A program made the position numbers and the translations under genes. Under the pieces are notes generated by a model. The model was given only the letters and a program-made list of their open reading frames with translations, ran no database searches and had not been told where the DNA came from. DNA of 64,000 nucleotides from Pseudoteredinibacter isoporae (GTDB taxonomy: Bacteria > Pseudomonadota > Gammaproteobacteria > Pseudomonadales > Cellvibrionaceae). The stretch lies in contig NZ_JAAONY010000002.1 in NCBI RefSeq assembly GCF_011602085.1, forward strand, positions 1 through 64,000, read 5' to 3'. Positions 35,268 through 44,834 of this stretch are shown piece after piece. Positions within the stretch are counted from its first letter, which is position 1, and each line of letters starts with the position of its first letter.

Positions 35268-37508
35268 TTAGCTATTCAACCAACGTTGCAGCAGACGTTG
35301 CAGTTTGTAAAATTCAATCGGTTTTGCCAGATATTCGTCCATACCCGCCGCAAAGCTTCGGGATTTTTCACCATTAAAGAGATGGGAAGACATCCCCACG
35401 ATTGGAATATGTTCAGATACCTGTTCGCCGACTTCGGCACTTTTGATTTCGGCTTCAATTTCCCGTTCGCGAATAATCTGGGTGGCCTCGAAGCCATCCA
35501 TAACCGGCATATTACAATCCATCAGCACAATATCGAATTTCTGCTGCTGCATTTTATCCAGTGCTTCTTTGCCGTTAATCGCAACCGTTACTTGGAGTTT
35601 GAGTTTTTCCAGCAGGCGCTGGGTTACCAATTGATTGGCTCGATGATCGTCGACCAGCAAAACGGTGTGGCCTTCAAAGCAGAGCACGTGATCTTTGGTG
35701 TGCGTCAAACAATCCGGCTTGGCGTAATCCCCTTTTAGCAACAGATACTCAAGCGCGTTGTGAGCAGCATGGGGCGACAGAGGTTTATTCAAGCGTGCGA
35801 CCTGCATTTTGTCGATGGCGTAATGGGTTACTTCTTCGCTTTCCAGGTCGCGTTTGTTACCCACAATTAATTGGGCCACATCACGCAGCTGCTCATTGTC
35901 GAGAATCTGTTGGGAGATCTCCATCCACTCACGATTACCATGACGGGTATAAAACAGAACCAAATCGAAGGCTTCATCGTCATTGCGCGCATCCCACATC
36001 AGCTGAACGACCGCATTGAGGTCTTTTTCATGCTTAACAGTCAGCCCCCAATCTTTGAACTCCCGCATCATGGGTTTGCGAACTTCTTTGGACACATCGA
36101 CCAGTAAAGCGCGTTTGCCTTTCAGGCGAGCGTTTACGGAAACTTCCTGGGTCAAACTACCGGAAATTTCCAGAGGCAAGCTGACGATAACCTGGTGACG
36201 CGAAGGGCTGACCTCCACAAAGCCGGATAACGATTCGGCCAGCGCCTTGCACACCACAAATGATGTACTGTTTTCCCAGCTGTTGACCAAGGTACTTGCG
36301 CTCTCTTCGGAATCGCCACTGGTTTCCCAGGCCGAATATTTATCATCGCCAGAACCGATCAAACGAATTTTCAATGTGAGATTGCCATCGCGTTGATTAT
36401 CCAGTTTGTAGTTTCCAACGATGGTAATTTCTTCTGACTGGGTGGAATACATCACATGGTAAATCAGCTGATGTAAAATTTGCTGGACTCGAACAGCATC
36501 ACCGCGAACACGCAGTGGAATGGTCGAGTTCAGCAGATAATTCAGTTCTGTATGCTGATGGGCTGCGTCTTCAAACAAGTCTTCCAGTACGTTTTCCAGC
36601 AAGCGACGTAAATTAAACACGCTGACATCACGTTCGTACTGACGCCCTACCGTGGTGAGATAATCACCGACATTATTAATCAATTCCAACTGGTGCATCG
36701 CTGTGCGGTGGGCCATATCCACCAGTTCGGATTGATGGGAATTTAATTGATCACGATCGAGCAACGACAAACTGCCCAATAAATCGTTCAGGTTGACTCG
36801 CACCTCACTGCCTAGGTTTTGCAGAAACTCAGTGCTGAATTGATCAGCCGCTTCCATATCCCGCTTCTCGGCTTCCAGCTCGATGGTTTTACGGGTTAGC
36901 GCCTGATTGGTTTCCAAACTCTTCCAGTAACTTTCTGCAACGATTCGGCCCTGATGAATCATCAACAAGAAAAACAGCAAAATAATAATGCCGTACAGAT
37001 AACCGTTAATGGTGCCCAATGACACCATCGCCAGTGCACCTGGAATCAAACCTAAAAACTGATACCAGCTCATATAACGGTTGTATGGCGCAAGCGCATT
37101 GGCGGTGGAGGAGAAAAAAACGATCGTATAAAACCACAGAATTGTAGTGACGTCGTCGAGTCCTTTAATCAGCGTGAATGCAACCAGAATCACACTCCAC
37201 CAAATCGCACCGAGCAGTGAAGCCAGAAAATACTGGTTACGCCAGCGTGATGGCGCTCTTGGGTAGAGAGAGTCAAAACGGAACAGGTAATAGCTTCGCA
37301 TTCCGGTCAGGAGGAGCAAACCGATGGTCATCACTGACGTTACGGTTGGCGCCTTCAGATAGAGATCCCCCATCCAGACGCAAAACAAATAAACACAAAA
37401 ATTGATCAAAATACCGCGGCGGCTGTATTTGGCCATTCGGCTGTCCGTTTCTCGCATCAGGCGGCGATCACGGTGAACCTTGGATTCCGGTATAAAGAGC
37501 TTAAACAT
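35268..37508 (-). CDS. Degenerate hybrid histidine kinase with active C-terminal receiver
   Basis: 746 aa. Six or so membrane helices at about 33-185 (7TM-like sensor), a coiled coil to about 222, then a HisKA-like region LQNLGSEVRVNLNDLLG in which Ser234 replaces the phospho-acceptor His of the usual S-H-E-I-R. The ATPase domain is also worn: the N-box position reads QQILHQLIYHVMYST without the expected Asn, and no G1/G2 glycine boxes are evident. A receiver-like domain (about 455-570, starting GKRALLVDVSKEV) lacks the phospho-Asp context. The final receiver (about 610-740; VLLVDDHRANQ, Asp in IVLMDCNMPVMDG, Lys in YLAKP) looks intact. It may act as a phosphorelay receiver or scaffold driven by another kinase. 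Follows a DUF2788 gene. Confidence 0.85.
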   Translation of the reverse strand: MFKLFIPESKVHRDRRLMRETDSRMAKYSRRGILINFCVYLFCVWMGDLYLKAPTVTSVMTIGLLLLTGMRSYYLFRFDSLYPRAPSRWRNQYFLASLLGAIWWSVILVAFTLIKGLDDVTTILWFYTIVFFSSTANALAPYNRYMSWYQFLGLIPGALAMVSLGTINGYLYGIIILLFFLLMIHQGRIVAESYWKSLETNQALTRKTIELEAEKRDMEAADQFSTEFLQNLGSEVRVNLNDLLGSLSLLDRDQLNSHQSELVDMAHRTAMHQLELINNVGDYLTTVGRQYERDVSVFNLRRLLENVLEDLFEDAAHQHTELNYLLNSTIPLRVRGDAVRVQQILHQLIYHVMYSTQSEEITIVGNYKLDNQRDGNLTLKIRLIGSGDDKYSAWETSGDSEESASTLVNSWENSTSFVVCKALAESLSGFVEVSPSRHQVIVSLPLEISGSLTQEVSVNARLKGKRALLVDVSKEVRKPMMREFKDWGLTVKHEKDLNAVVQLMWDARNDDEAFDLVLFYTRHGNREWMEISQQILDNEQLRDVAQLIVGNKRDLESEEVTHYAIDKMQVARLNKPLSPHAAHNALEYLLLKGDYAKPDCLTHTKDHVLCFEGHTVLLVDDHRANQLVTQRLLEKLKLQVTVAINGKEALDKMQQQKFDIVLMDCNMPVMDGFEATQIIREREIEAEIKSAEVGEQVSEHIPIVGMSSHLFNGEKSRSFAAGMDEYLAKPIEFYKLQRLLQRWLNS

Positions 37509-37544
37509 AGGGCTTGTTCTCGCTTTTGCTCTGCACTCGCAGAA

Positions 37545-37745
37545 TTACTGCTCCATCATTTGAACAATGACGGTTTTAATAATGAAGCCCAGTACCCCCA
37601 GACCCAGTGCGGTAAACAGAATCATGGTACCGAAACGCCCGGCGTCGGACTTCTTGGCCAAGTCCCAAACAATAAAAGCCATAAAGGCAATCAAACCACC
37701 AATCCCGAGGTATAAGGACCAGGTTTCAAATGCTTCAATATCCAC
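37545..37745 (-). CDS. DUF2788 small membrane protein
   Basis: 66 aa with two membrane helices (about 9-28 and 40-62) separated by the charged loop DLAKKSDAGRFG. The N-terminus MDIEAFETWSLYLGIGGLI and overall length fit DUF2788, a family common in Pseudomonas and relatives with no known function. It lies 36 bp upstream of the degenerate kinase gene on the same strand. Confidence 0.85.
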   Translation of the reverse strand: MDIEAFETWSLYLGIGGLIAFMAFIVWDLAKKSDAGRFGTMILFTALGLGVLGFIIKTVIVQMMEQ

Positions 37746-37888
37746 TGATTACTCCAAGGTCTTACTAAAAATGTGGTATCGGTTACTTTTCTATTCAGGA
37801 TAAGCCAGATACACTGCTTGAGTCGCTCTTAAGAGAGGCGCATAAAAGTACAAAGGTGCTGCCAAGGACATGGGGCCTTAGTGCCGTA

Positions 37889-37906
37889 CCTAATACCTGC
37901 ATTAGG
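37889..37906. promoter_or_regulatory. Inverted repeat before helical lipoprotein gene
   Basis: CCTAAT-ACCTGC-ATTAGG, a perfect 6-bp inverted repeat 33 bp upstream of the lipoprotein start. It may be an operator or a short leader hairpin. No promoter could be fixed. Confidence 0.35.
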
Positions 37907-37938
37907 TTTATTATAAGTGAAGACAAAGGGGATATAGA

Positions 37939-38382
37939 ATGAAAATTAACACTAAATTGCTGCGCAATGGTCTGTTGGCTTTCACTGCGGCTTCCGTTCT
38001 GGCTTTGGCTGGCTGTTCTCAGGAAGCAAACGAAGAAAGCAAGGCTGCTGCCGCTGTTGAAGAAGCTAAAGCGGCTGTTGAATCAGCAGCTGAAGAATCT
38101 GGCAACATGCTGGATCAGGCTGCCCAGGCGACTCAAGATGCAGCTTCCAACCTGAAGGATCAAGCGTCTGAAGCGATGGCCGATGCCAGCGACAGCGTTA
38201 AAGAAGCGGCCAGCGATCTGGGTGAAGGTGCAAAAGACGCCGTTGGCGCGGTAAGCGACAAGGTTGAAGAAGCGGCTGGCGACGCCATGAACAAGCTGGA
38301 AGAAGCCACCAAAGACGAAGAGAAAATGAAAGAGCTGAAAGAGAAAGCCGAAGGCGCTCTGGACAAGCTGAAAAGCGAATAA
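37939..38382 (+). CDS. Ala/Glu/Lys-rich amphipathic helical lipoprotein
   Basis: 147 aa. Signal peptide with lipobox LAGC (Cys26), followed by an almost entirely helical, Ala-Glu-Lys-Asp-rich chain with an approximate 11-residue periodicity (for example DQASEAMADASDSVKEAASD and DKVEEAAGDAMNKLEEATKD). This composition resembles LEA-like and apolipoprotein-like envelope proteins; no enzyme motif is present. The likely place is the outer or inner membrane face of the periplasm. The ribosome site AAAGGGG precedes the ATG by about 9 nt. Monocistronic, with a strong terminator right after it. A role in envelope or desiccation stress is only inferred from composition. Confidence 0.8.
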   Translation: MKINTKLLRNGLLAFTAASVLALAGCSQEANEESKAAAAVEEAKAAVESAAEESGNMLDQAAQATQDAASNLKDQASEAMADASDSVKEAASDLGEGAKDAVGAVSDKVEEAAGDAMNKLEEATKDEEKMKELKEKAEGALDKLKSE

Positions 38383-38401
38383 TTTCACTTTTCTCAGACA
38401 C

Positions 38402-38430
38402 AAAAAAAGCCGCATTTGCGGCTTTTTTTG
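38402..38430 (+). terminator. Intrinsic terminator after helical lipoprotein gene
   Basis: A run of A, then AGCCGCA-TTT-GCGGCT with seven following T residues. The flanking A and T tracts allow it to work in both directions, for the lipoprotein gene and the convergent etfA. Confidence 0.88.
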
Positions 38431-38520
38431 TGTCTGATGGTTTTGATTAAAACGGTGAGCTTTGCCCACCTTTCAAACGTAAAGCTTGCTGTGCTTCGCA
38501 AGCCCCATCAAAACGCGTAC

Positions 38521-39450
38521 TTAGATGGAAGATTCCAACTCAGGTACAGCTTCAAACAGATCAGCAACCAGACCGTAATCCGCAACCTGGAAGATAGGCG
38601 CTTCTTCGTCTTTGTTGATCGCAACGATCACTTTGGAGTCTTTCATACCAGCCAAGTGCTGGATAGCACCGGAAATACCCACAGCGATGTACAACTCAGG
38701 AGCTACGATCTTACCGGTTTGGCCAACCTGCATATCGTTAGGAACAAAGCCTGCATCTACCGCAGCACGGGATGCACCCACAGCAGCACCCAGTTTGTCA
38801 GCAACCTTGTACAGCATTTCAAAGTTTTCGCCATTCTGCATACCGCGACCACCGGAGATCACGATCTTGGCAGCTGTCAGCTCTGGGCGATCGCTCTTCG
38901 CCAGCTCTTCGCCAACGAAAGAAGAAACGCCAGCGTCCTGGGCATTGTCGATAGATTCAACAGCCGCAGAACCACCTTCCGCTGCAACAGCATCAAAAGC
39001 TGTACCACGAACGGTAATCACTTTGATGGCATCAGAGCTCTGAACGGTAGCGATTACGTTACCTGCGTAAATCGGGCGCTTGAACGTGTCGCTGCTTTCT
39101 ACTGAGATGATGTCAGAAATCGCCTGTACATCCAGCAGTGCTGCAGCACGTGGCATGATGTTTTTGCCGTTACTGGTCGCGGACGCCAGTACGTGGGTGT
39201 ATTCCTTACCCAGATCAGCAACCAAAGCGGCTACGTTTTCAGCCAACTGGTTTTCATAAGCGGCGTTATCGGCAAGCAGTACTTTGGCGACGCCGTCAGC
39301 CTGGGCTGCCGCTTCAGCAACAGCGCCACAACCAGCACCGGCAACCAGTACATGAATGTCGCCACCAATGGCTTTCGCTGCAGCCACAGTGTTCAGGGTT
39401 GCACCCTTGAGGCTGGCATTATCGTGTTCTGCAATTACTAAAATACTCAT
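38521..39450 (-). CDS. etfA: Electron transfer flavoprotein alpha subunit
   Basis: 309 aa. With EtfB it forms the soluble ETF that takes electrons from acyl-CoA and other dehydrogenases. The N-terminal domain starts [19 protein letters not shown]. The C-terminal FAD domain includes [18 protein letters not shown], the [20 protein letters not shown] segment and [17 protein letters not shown], followed by [20 protein letters not shown], all diagnostic. Begins one base after the etfB stop codon, so the two are translationally coupled. Electrons are passed to the ETF-QO encoded divergently at 40850. Confidence 0.97.
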   Translation of the reverse strand: MSILVIAEHDNASLKGATLNTVAAAKAIGGDIHVLVAGAGCGAVAEAAAQADGVAKVLLADNAAYENQLAENVAALVADLGKEYTHVLASATSNGKNIMPRAAALLDVQAISDIISVESSDTFKRPIYAGNVIATVQSSDAIKVITVRGTAFDAVAAEGGSAAVESIDNAQDAGVSSFVGEELAKSDRPELTAAKIVISGGRGMQNGENFEMLYKVADKLGAAVGASRAAVDAGFVPNDMQVGQTGKIVAPELYIAVGISGAIQHLAGMKDSKVIVAINKDEEAPIFQVADYGLVADLFEAVPELESSI

Positions 39451-39451
39451 C

Positions 39452-40201
39452 TTAGATCACCTTCGCCTCATTTTTCAGTTTATCAACCAGCTCTGCTACG
39501 TCAGCCACCTTGATACCAGCGCTGCGCTCGGCAGGCGGCTCGACTTTCAAGGTCTGTACGCGTGGAGCAATGTCTACGCCCAGCTCATCTGGAGTGGTGG
39601 TATCCAGAGGCTTTTTCTTGGCCTTCATAATGTTAGGCAGAGACGCGTAACGAGGCTCGTTCAAACGCAAGTCGGTGGTAACGATTGCAGGCAGGTTCAA
39701 CTTAACGGTCTGCAAGCCGCCATCGATTTCACGAGTAACGTTTACAGTGCCGTCTTCTACCGCAACTTCAGAAGCGAAGGTACCTTGTGGCAGATTGCTC
39801 AGCGCACCCAGCATCTGACCGGTTTGGTTGTTGTCGCCGTCGATGGACTGCTTACCCATGATAACCAGATCGGGAGACTCTTTCGCGATGATGGCGTTCA
39901 AGCACTTGGCTACACCCAGTGGCTGCAGCTCAGCGTCGGTTTCCACCAGAATGCCGCGATCAGCACCCAGTGCCATCGCAGTACGAATTTGTTCCTGGGA
40001 TTGCTTGGTTCCCAGTGATACAGCGACAACTTCGGTCGCTACACCCTTCTCTTTTAGGCGAACTGCTTCTTCAACAGCAATCTCGCAGAAAGGGTTAATA
40101 GACATTTTAGCGTTGGCAATATCAACGTCAGTACCGTCTGACTTTGGACGTACTTTGACGTTGTAGTCCACAACGCGTTTAACAGCAACAAGAATCTTCA
40201 T
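39452..40201 (-). CDS. etfB: Electron transfer flavoprotein beta subunit
   Basis: 249 aa. [20 protein letters not shown] opens the protein; [18 protein letters not shown] and the family signature region [20 protein letters not shown] and [20 protein letters not shown] are standard. Binds AMP structurally and forms the heterodimer with EtfA. First gene of the etfBA operon; its promoter should lie in 40202-40300. Confidence 0.97.
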   Translation of the reverse strand: MKILVAVKRVVDYNVKVRPKSDGTDVDIANAKMSINPFCEIAVEEAVRLKEKGVATEVVAVSLGTKQSQEQIRTAMALGADRGILVETDAELQPLGVAKCLNAIIAKESPDLVIMGKQSIDGDNNQTGQMLGALSNLPQGTFASEVAVEDGTVNVTREIDGGLQTVKLNLPAIVTTDLRLNEPRYASLPNIMKAKKKPLDTTTPDELGVDIAPRVQTLKVEPPAERSAGIKVADVAELVDKLKNEAKVI

Positions 40202-40849
40202 CGGTTTCCCATTCGCTTATCGTTGAAGGATAAACGCGGCAGCACCCTCTGGCTTTACGCCCTTGTTGTTTTAAGAGTGGTACCACATTCCCGCAGTGCT
40301 CAAGCCAACAAAAGAATAGTCTAATGTGAGCCACATCGAGCGGCGAGTATGTTGAAGCAGCAGCCCCTTAAAATCAATACCTGTTGTGCTCAGGGAGAAT
40401 GGCAAGATTGCTCAAAGTCGCTGAATTTAGTCATTTTATCTACAAAGTTGCCTCTTTATGCGCGCAGAATTTAGGCACTTCACGTCCATCATTTATATGT
40501 CCCTCTTTGGCTGTGGAACATTCGGTCATAGCTTTGCGCCTTTTTACCATTGGTCTAATGCGGCCTCGACGGCTATAATCCACGCCAATACAAGAGTATT
40601 CGGGCATTACTTAAACTTATCTTAGCGCTTTGCCAGACTTTTCTGAGGCATCCATTCGGGTGATAGCGAATATCCACTGAATGAATGAGAAAATTTGCCC
40701 AAAGCCGGGATAATCTACTGCCTTAAAGCTGGCCTCATCCGGTGAAGTACCCTGCCAGGTGAACACAACAAAGCCAGCCAAACCGCTGCAACAAGCTGTA
40801 CCTGTTGTCGCTGGAACCGTATTTAGCTAGAAAAGCCAGGAGTGAAGCT
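40202..40849. promoter_or_regulatory. Divergent region between etfBA and ETF-QO gene
   Basis: About 650 bp without a credible gene, separating two divergently read parts of the same electron-transfer pathway. It presumably holds both promoters. I see no clear regulator site or RNA structure. AGGAG at 40838-40842 is the ribosome site of the ETF-QO gene. Confidence 0.5.
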
Positions 40850-42490
40850 GTGGAAAGAGAATATATGGAATACGATGTGGTCATCGTTGGTGCCGGCCCT
40901 GCCGGACTATCAGCAGCCTGTCGTATCAAACAACTCAACGAAGAAATCTCTGTCTGCGTAGTAGAAAAAGGATCTGAGGTTGGCGCCCATATCCTTTCCG
41001 GTGCGGTATTTGAACCCACCGCCCTAAACGAATTATTCCCCGACTGGAAAGAGCGCGGAGCCCCGCTGAATACCGAAGTGACCGGCGATGACATATACAT
41101 GCTTCGCAATGGCGACAGCGGCATCAAGATTCCGAACTTCTTCACCCCGAAAACCATGCACAATGAAGGCAACTACATTATCAGCCTGGGTAATCTGTGC
41201 CGCTGGTTATCTGAACAAGCTGAAGCTATGGGTGTGGAAATTTTCCCAGGCTTTGCCGCCGCTGAGGTGGTTTATCATGAAGATGGCAGTGTAAAAGGTA
41301 TTGCCACCGGTGATATGGGCATCGGTCTGGATGGTCAGCAAAAAGACAGCTACATGCCGGGCATGGAGTTGCACGGTAAATACACCTTGTTCACCGAAGG
41401 CTGCCGAGGCCAATTAGGCAAGCAGCTGATTGCCAAGTTTGAGCTGGATAAAGGCGTTGAGCCCCAGCACTACGGCATCGGCATCAAGGAAATCTGGAAA
41501 GTTCCTGCTGAACAGCACCAGCAAGGCCTGGTTGTGCACACCGCTGGCTGGCCTCTGAGCGAGTCCGGCTCTGCAGGCGGCACCTTCCTTTATCATATTG
41601 AAGACAATCAGGTGGTTGTGGGTTTGATTACAGATCTGTCCTACAGCAACCCTCATGTGAGCCCATTCGACGAGTTCCAACGTTACAAGCACCACCCTGT
41701 TGCCAAGCAGTATCTGGAAGGCGGTGAACGCCTGGCCTATGGTGCCCGCGCTATCGCCAAAGGTGGTTTGCAGTCCCAGCCGAAAATGACCTTCCCGGGC
41801 GGCTTACTGCTTGGCGACAACGCCGGCACACTGAACTTCGCCAAGATCAAGGGTAGCCACACGGCCATGAAATCCGGCATGTTGGGCGCAGAAGTTGTTG
41901 TAAAAGCCATTGCTGAAGATCGCGCAAGTCAGGATCTTGTGGAATTCGCCGATGCCTACAAAGCTTCATGGGCTTGGAAGGAGCTGCACACCCAGCGCAA
42001 CTTCGGCCCTGCTCAGCACAAATGGGGTAACATTATCGGTTCTGCATATGCCTTTATCGATATCAATATCTTTAATGGTTCCCTGCCCTGGACCCTTTCG
42101 GATCCCACGCCGGATCACGAAGGTATGCAGCTGGCCTCAGAGTCCAAAAAGATCGATTACCCCAAGCCTGATGGTAAATTGAGCTTTGACAAGCCCTCTT
42201 CCGTATTCCTGTCGAATACCAACCATGAAGAAGATCAACCTTGTCACCTGACTTTGAAAGATGACAGCATTCCAATGGACGTAAACTACGTCAAATGGGA
42301 TGAACCGGCTCAACGCTACTGCCCGGCAGGTGTTTACGAGATCGTTGAGCAAGAAGACGGCAGCAAGAAGTTTCAAATCAATGGCCAGAACTGTGTTCAC
42401 TGTAAAACCTGTGACATTAAGGACCCCAGTCAGAATATAACCTGGGTATGTCCGGAAGGTGCTGGTGGCCCGAACTATCCAAATATGTGA
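40850..42490 (+). CDS. Electron transfer flavoprotein-ubiquinone oxidoreductase
   Basis: 546 aa from GTG 40850. AGGAG 7 nt upstream decides the start, and the resulting N-terminus EREYMEYDVVIVGAGPAGLS agrees with the family; a longer frame from TTG 40805 has no ribosome site. The membrane-associated enzyme oxidises reduced ETF and reduces ubiquinone. It has an FAD motif (VIVGAGPAGLSAACR), an ubiquinone/FAD segment (GGLQSQPKMTFPGGLLLGDNAG), and a C-terminal 4Fe-4S ferredoxin-like domain with four Cys (CPAGVYEI, CVHCKTCDIKDP). Divergent from etfBA. Confidence 0.96.
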   Translation: MEREYMEYDVVIVGAGPAGLSAACRIKQLNEEISVCVVEKGSEVGAHILSGAVFEPTALNELFPDWKERGAPLNTEVTGDDIYMLRNGDSGIKIPNFFTPKTMHNEGNYIISLGNLCRWLSEQAEAMGVEIFPGFAAAEVVYHEDGSVKGIATGDMGIGLDGQQKDSYMPGMELHGKYTLFTEGCRGQLGKQLIAKFELDKGVEPQHYGIGIKEIWKVPAEQHQQGLVVHTAGWPLSESGSAGGTFLYHIEDNQVVVGLITDLSYSNPHVSPFDEFQRYKHHPVAKQYLEGGERLAYGARAIAKGGLQSQPKMTFPGGLLLGDNAGTLNFAKIKGSHTAMKSGMLGAEVVVKAIAEDRASQDLVEFADAYKASWAWKELHTQRNFGPAQHKWGNIIGSAYAFIDINIFNGSLPWTLSDPTPDHEGMQLASESKKIDYPKPDGKLSFDKPSSVFLSNTNHEEDQPCHLTLKDDSIPMDVNYVKWDEPAQRYCPAGVYEIVEQEDGSKKFQINGQNCVHCKTCDIKDPSQNITWVCPEGAGGPNYPNM

Positions 42491-42504
42491 CGGATTTTTC
42501 GAGA

Positions 42505-42540
42505 GCACAAAAAAGGGCCTTTTAAGGCCCTTTTTTGTGC
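42505..42540. terminator. Bidirectional terminator
   Basis: Long perfect inverted repeat: GCACAAAAAAGGGCCTT and AAGGCCCTTTTTTGTGC around TT. The G/C core with A and T arms serves both ETF-QO (plus) and the convergent DUF1285 gene (minus). Confidence 0.9.
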
Positions 42541-42574
42541 TTGCTATTTCTGCATCTTTAAAGACATAAAGCCC

Positions 42575-43147
42575 TTAGTAAACCTTCCCAAGTGAGCAAC
42601 CGACCCCACCGCTGAACACTTTCATTTCGCCCTCGCAATCCTGAGCCAAGTTCACCAACTCGTAAAATACGGAACGGGACAGGCTTGCGCTCAAGCCATC
42701 ACGCACTTCGATGCACGGCACGCTCTGATTGCCATATTCTTCAAACCAAATGGGATGCTCAGCGTCCAAACGAACAAATTCACCGATTTCGTTGCGAAAT
42801 TCCAGGTAATAGACGCCATCGTCTTCGAGTTCCATCATTTGGTTCAGCGAAAAGACCTGCCGCTCTACGGTAATTCTCCACTTCTCAACGGGTGTTACCA
42901 GAAAGTAATCGTCCCCTTCTCGCTTGAGAATAGACGCAAACAAGGCTCTCAGAGGAAGCCGTTTAATCGGATCGCCTTCGTGATACCACATGCCGTCTGC
43001 GGCGATGCGAATATCGATATCACCACTGAAATCCGGGTTCCAGAGATGCACGGGTGGGCGCTTTCCTGGTTCGGCGGCCTGCTGGATGGCTTGGCTGAGT
43101 TGTTCCGGGTCTAGCATCGGTCTTAATTGATAATTCCTGCTTGGCAT
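42575..43147 (-). CDS. DUF1285 family protein
   Basis: 190 aa cytosolic protein. PPVHLWNPDFSGDIDIRIA and DGMWYHEGDPIKRLPLRALF are the family hallmark, followed by YFLVTPVEKWRITVE and HPIWFEEY. The family has known structures but no established function. A GAGGG ribosome site lies 6 nt before the ATG. Confidence 0.88.
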   Translation of the reverse strand: MPSRNYQLRPMLDPEQLSQAIQQAAEPGKRPPVHLWNPDFSGDIDIRIAADGMWYHEGDPIKRLPLRALFASILKREGDDYFLVTPVEKWRITVERQVFSLNQMMELEDDGVYYLEFRNEIGEFVRLDAEHPIWFEEYGNQSVPCIEVRDGLSASLSRSVFYELVNLAQDCEGEMKVFSGGVGCSLGKVY

Positions 43148-43291
43148 ATCACCCTCTCTTCTTGGATCTCACTAGCCAGTTATTATGGCCATACAACGGA
43201 GGATTTTGGTCTTCCCAGCATCTGGGCGCTCCAGTCTGCCGACACTCTTCCTCCAATGCAAGAACCCTCTGTCTCAAAAGCCGGATACGGA

Positions 43292-43900
43292 CTATTGCGG
43301 CGACACCATGGCTAATTGCTGTGCATATTGCGCCGATGCCTGCCTGAGCAGCTCTACGGGCGTAATTTCAGACCAGGCGATCCGGCGACTGACGGAATTC
43401 AAGATCGCCGAATCCAGCAGCTTGCCGCTGTAGCTGTCGTAGAGCTGGATTTGGAGTCTCAGACGGTCACGCCCTAAAGACTTTCCGGAATCCATGTCCT
43501 GATCGTACTCCCGCCAACTACTGAGCTGGTCGTCCATCAGGGACAACTGGTGGTACACCGTAATCGGCATACGCATCAGGCGCGCACTGGCGAGCGCTTC
43601 ACCCAAAGTCGCCGGATTGGAAGAGGCCCGACTCAGAGGAAACTGCTCCAGTAAGGCGTCGTAAAGGCTTTCCGTGATGGTCAGCTCGGTACGGGGCACC
43701 AAATCATTCTTTGCCATGGCGATATACAGCGGCGTATGCGAACTCAGGCGCCATTGCTGCTGGCGCTCGATATAAACCTTGTCTCGCAACTGCAAATAGT
43801 CAGGGATCTCCTGAACGACATTTTGCGTATATTGCGGTGTGCATGCCGAGCATAACAACACAGCCAGAAACAGCATTGCGCTTGCCAAACTTGATTGCAT
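43292..43900 (-). CDS. DUF4823-type lipoprotein
   Basis: 202 aa from ATG 43900, chosen for GAGG 9 nt upstream and the signal peptide that begins there; an ATG 28 codons earlier would precede it. Lipobox CSAC (about Cys20). The body has YIERQQQWRLSSHTPLYIAMAKND, LTITESLYDALLEQFP and ALASARLMRMPITVYHQLSL, consistent with DUF4823 lipoproteins of Pseudomonas and relatives, whose function is unknown. It lies 144 bp upstream of the DUF1285 gene on the same strand and may be co-transcribed with it. Confidence 0.75.
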   Translation of the reverse strand: MQSSLASAMLFLAVLLCSACTPQYTQNVVQEIPDYLQLRDKVYIERQQQWRLSSHTPLYIAMAKNDLVPRTELTITESLYDALLEQFPLSRASSNPATLGEALASARLMRMPITVYHQLSLMDDQLSSWREYDQDMDSGKSLGRDRLRLQIQLYDSYSGKLLDSAILNSVSRRIAWSEITPVELLRQASAQYAQQLAMVSPQ

Positions 43901-44287
43901 ATTCAAACCCTCTTTTAGCTTCCGGCGTTTATCTTTTAAGGCCAGATTTTCAAACTGAGGAGAAACCGATGTCCTGAGCGGCAAGCAACTGCCACCAGAA
44001 TACGTACTGGGGGAAAAATTTCGCCCTTGGCCGTCACTAATTCTTAAATTTGTCGAACATTGACGACTTATTTCCGGCGTTTTATCGGCTATTAATTCTC
44101 CGCAAGAGAAACAGCAAAATTAGGGCCAAAAGCTAGACACTGGACGGCAGAAAAACTTTTTTGTCACATAAAGTTATATAGCAAAGCTTTTATTAGTACC
44201 TAAAATTAATAACGATTAGCGATTAATCACCTCGCAGCCCAGAGCCAACGTGGATATAAGGTTTGAGCATTTAGGAAGGAACGAGAC

Positions 44288-44501
44288 ATGAAAAAAACAT
44301 TTAAGCAAAGGAAATATTTCACTGGCTTTTTTTCTAATTTGATTAATACTTATTACTGCCAGCAAGGTAAATGACAGCAGCCAGTCTTCATCTTACAGAT
44401 CGAACAGAGCACTGTTATCTTTCTTCAAAGCTATGTTCAACGACGTGTTTACTCCTAATGGTCTTGGCCCGATGCTCTCCCCCAGACATCGGGTTTTTTT
44501 T
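44288..44501 (+). pseudogene. Small exported-peptide gene, apparently frameshifted, with own terminator
   Basis: AAGGAACGAGAC precedes an ATG at 44288 that opens a 28-codon frame (stop at 44374). One base over, the downstream sequence reads as a convincing signal-peptide-like continuation (GNISLAFFLI, stop, LILITASKVNDSSQSSSYR) running on to 44460. A strong terminator follows: CCCGATG (44468-44474) with CATCGGG (44487-44493) and eight T residues. The unit therefore has a ribosome site and a terminator but needs one frameshift and one stop suppression to make a longer peptide. It could be a decayed small secreted-peptide gene or a small RNA. The flanking 43901-44287 holds only A/T-rich, promoter-like sequence. 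Confidence 0.45.
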
Positions 44502-44834
44502 ATGTGTTTTCTGTGAGGCGATTAAAAATCCATTAAAACCGTAAGCGTATTCCAGCGTTCCTTGTGACGAATATATTACAAACGTGTTTATCTCAAACAG
44601 AAAATTTGACGTCGCAATAAACGGCAATGCTCTTTTGCACAGAAGGCACACTGACCGTTGATGTCGGTAAATAAAGACTGAAACGCTACTGAAAGAAATA
44701 TGATTTTGAGAATCAATCAGAAAACAGATTGCAAGGTTAAAACAGATAAGCTGCGTGTATTTTAATTTGCTGTGCCTTTGATTAAGGATGCCTGACTCTC
44801 AACAAGAACAAGTAAAGATTTCTGCTCGAAAAAA
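44502..44834. other. Non-coding stretch, 333 bp
   Basis: I see no gene, repeat or RNA structure here; the longest frame has no ribosome site or family resemblance. Confidence 0.4.
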
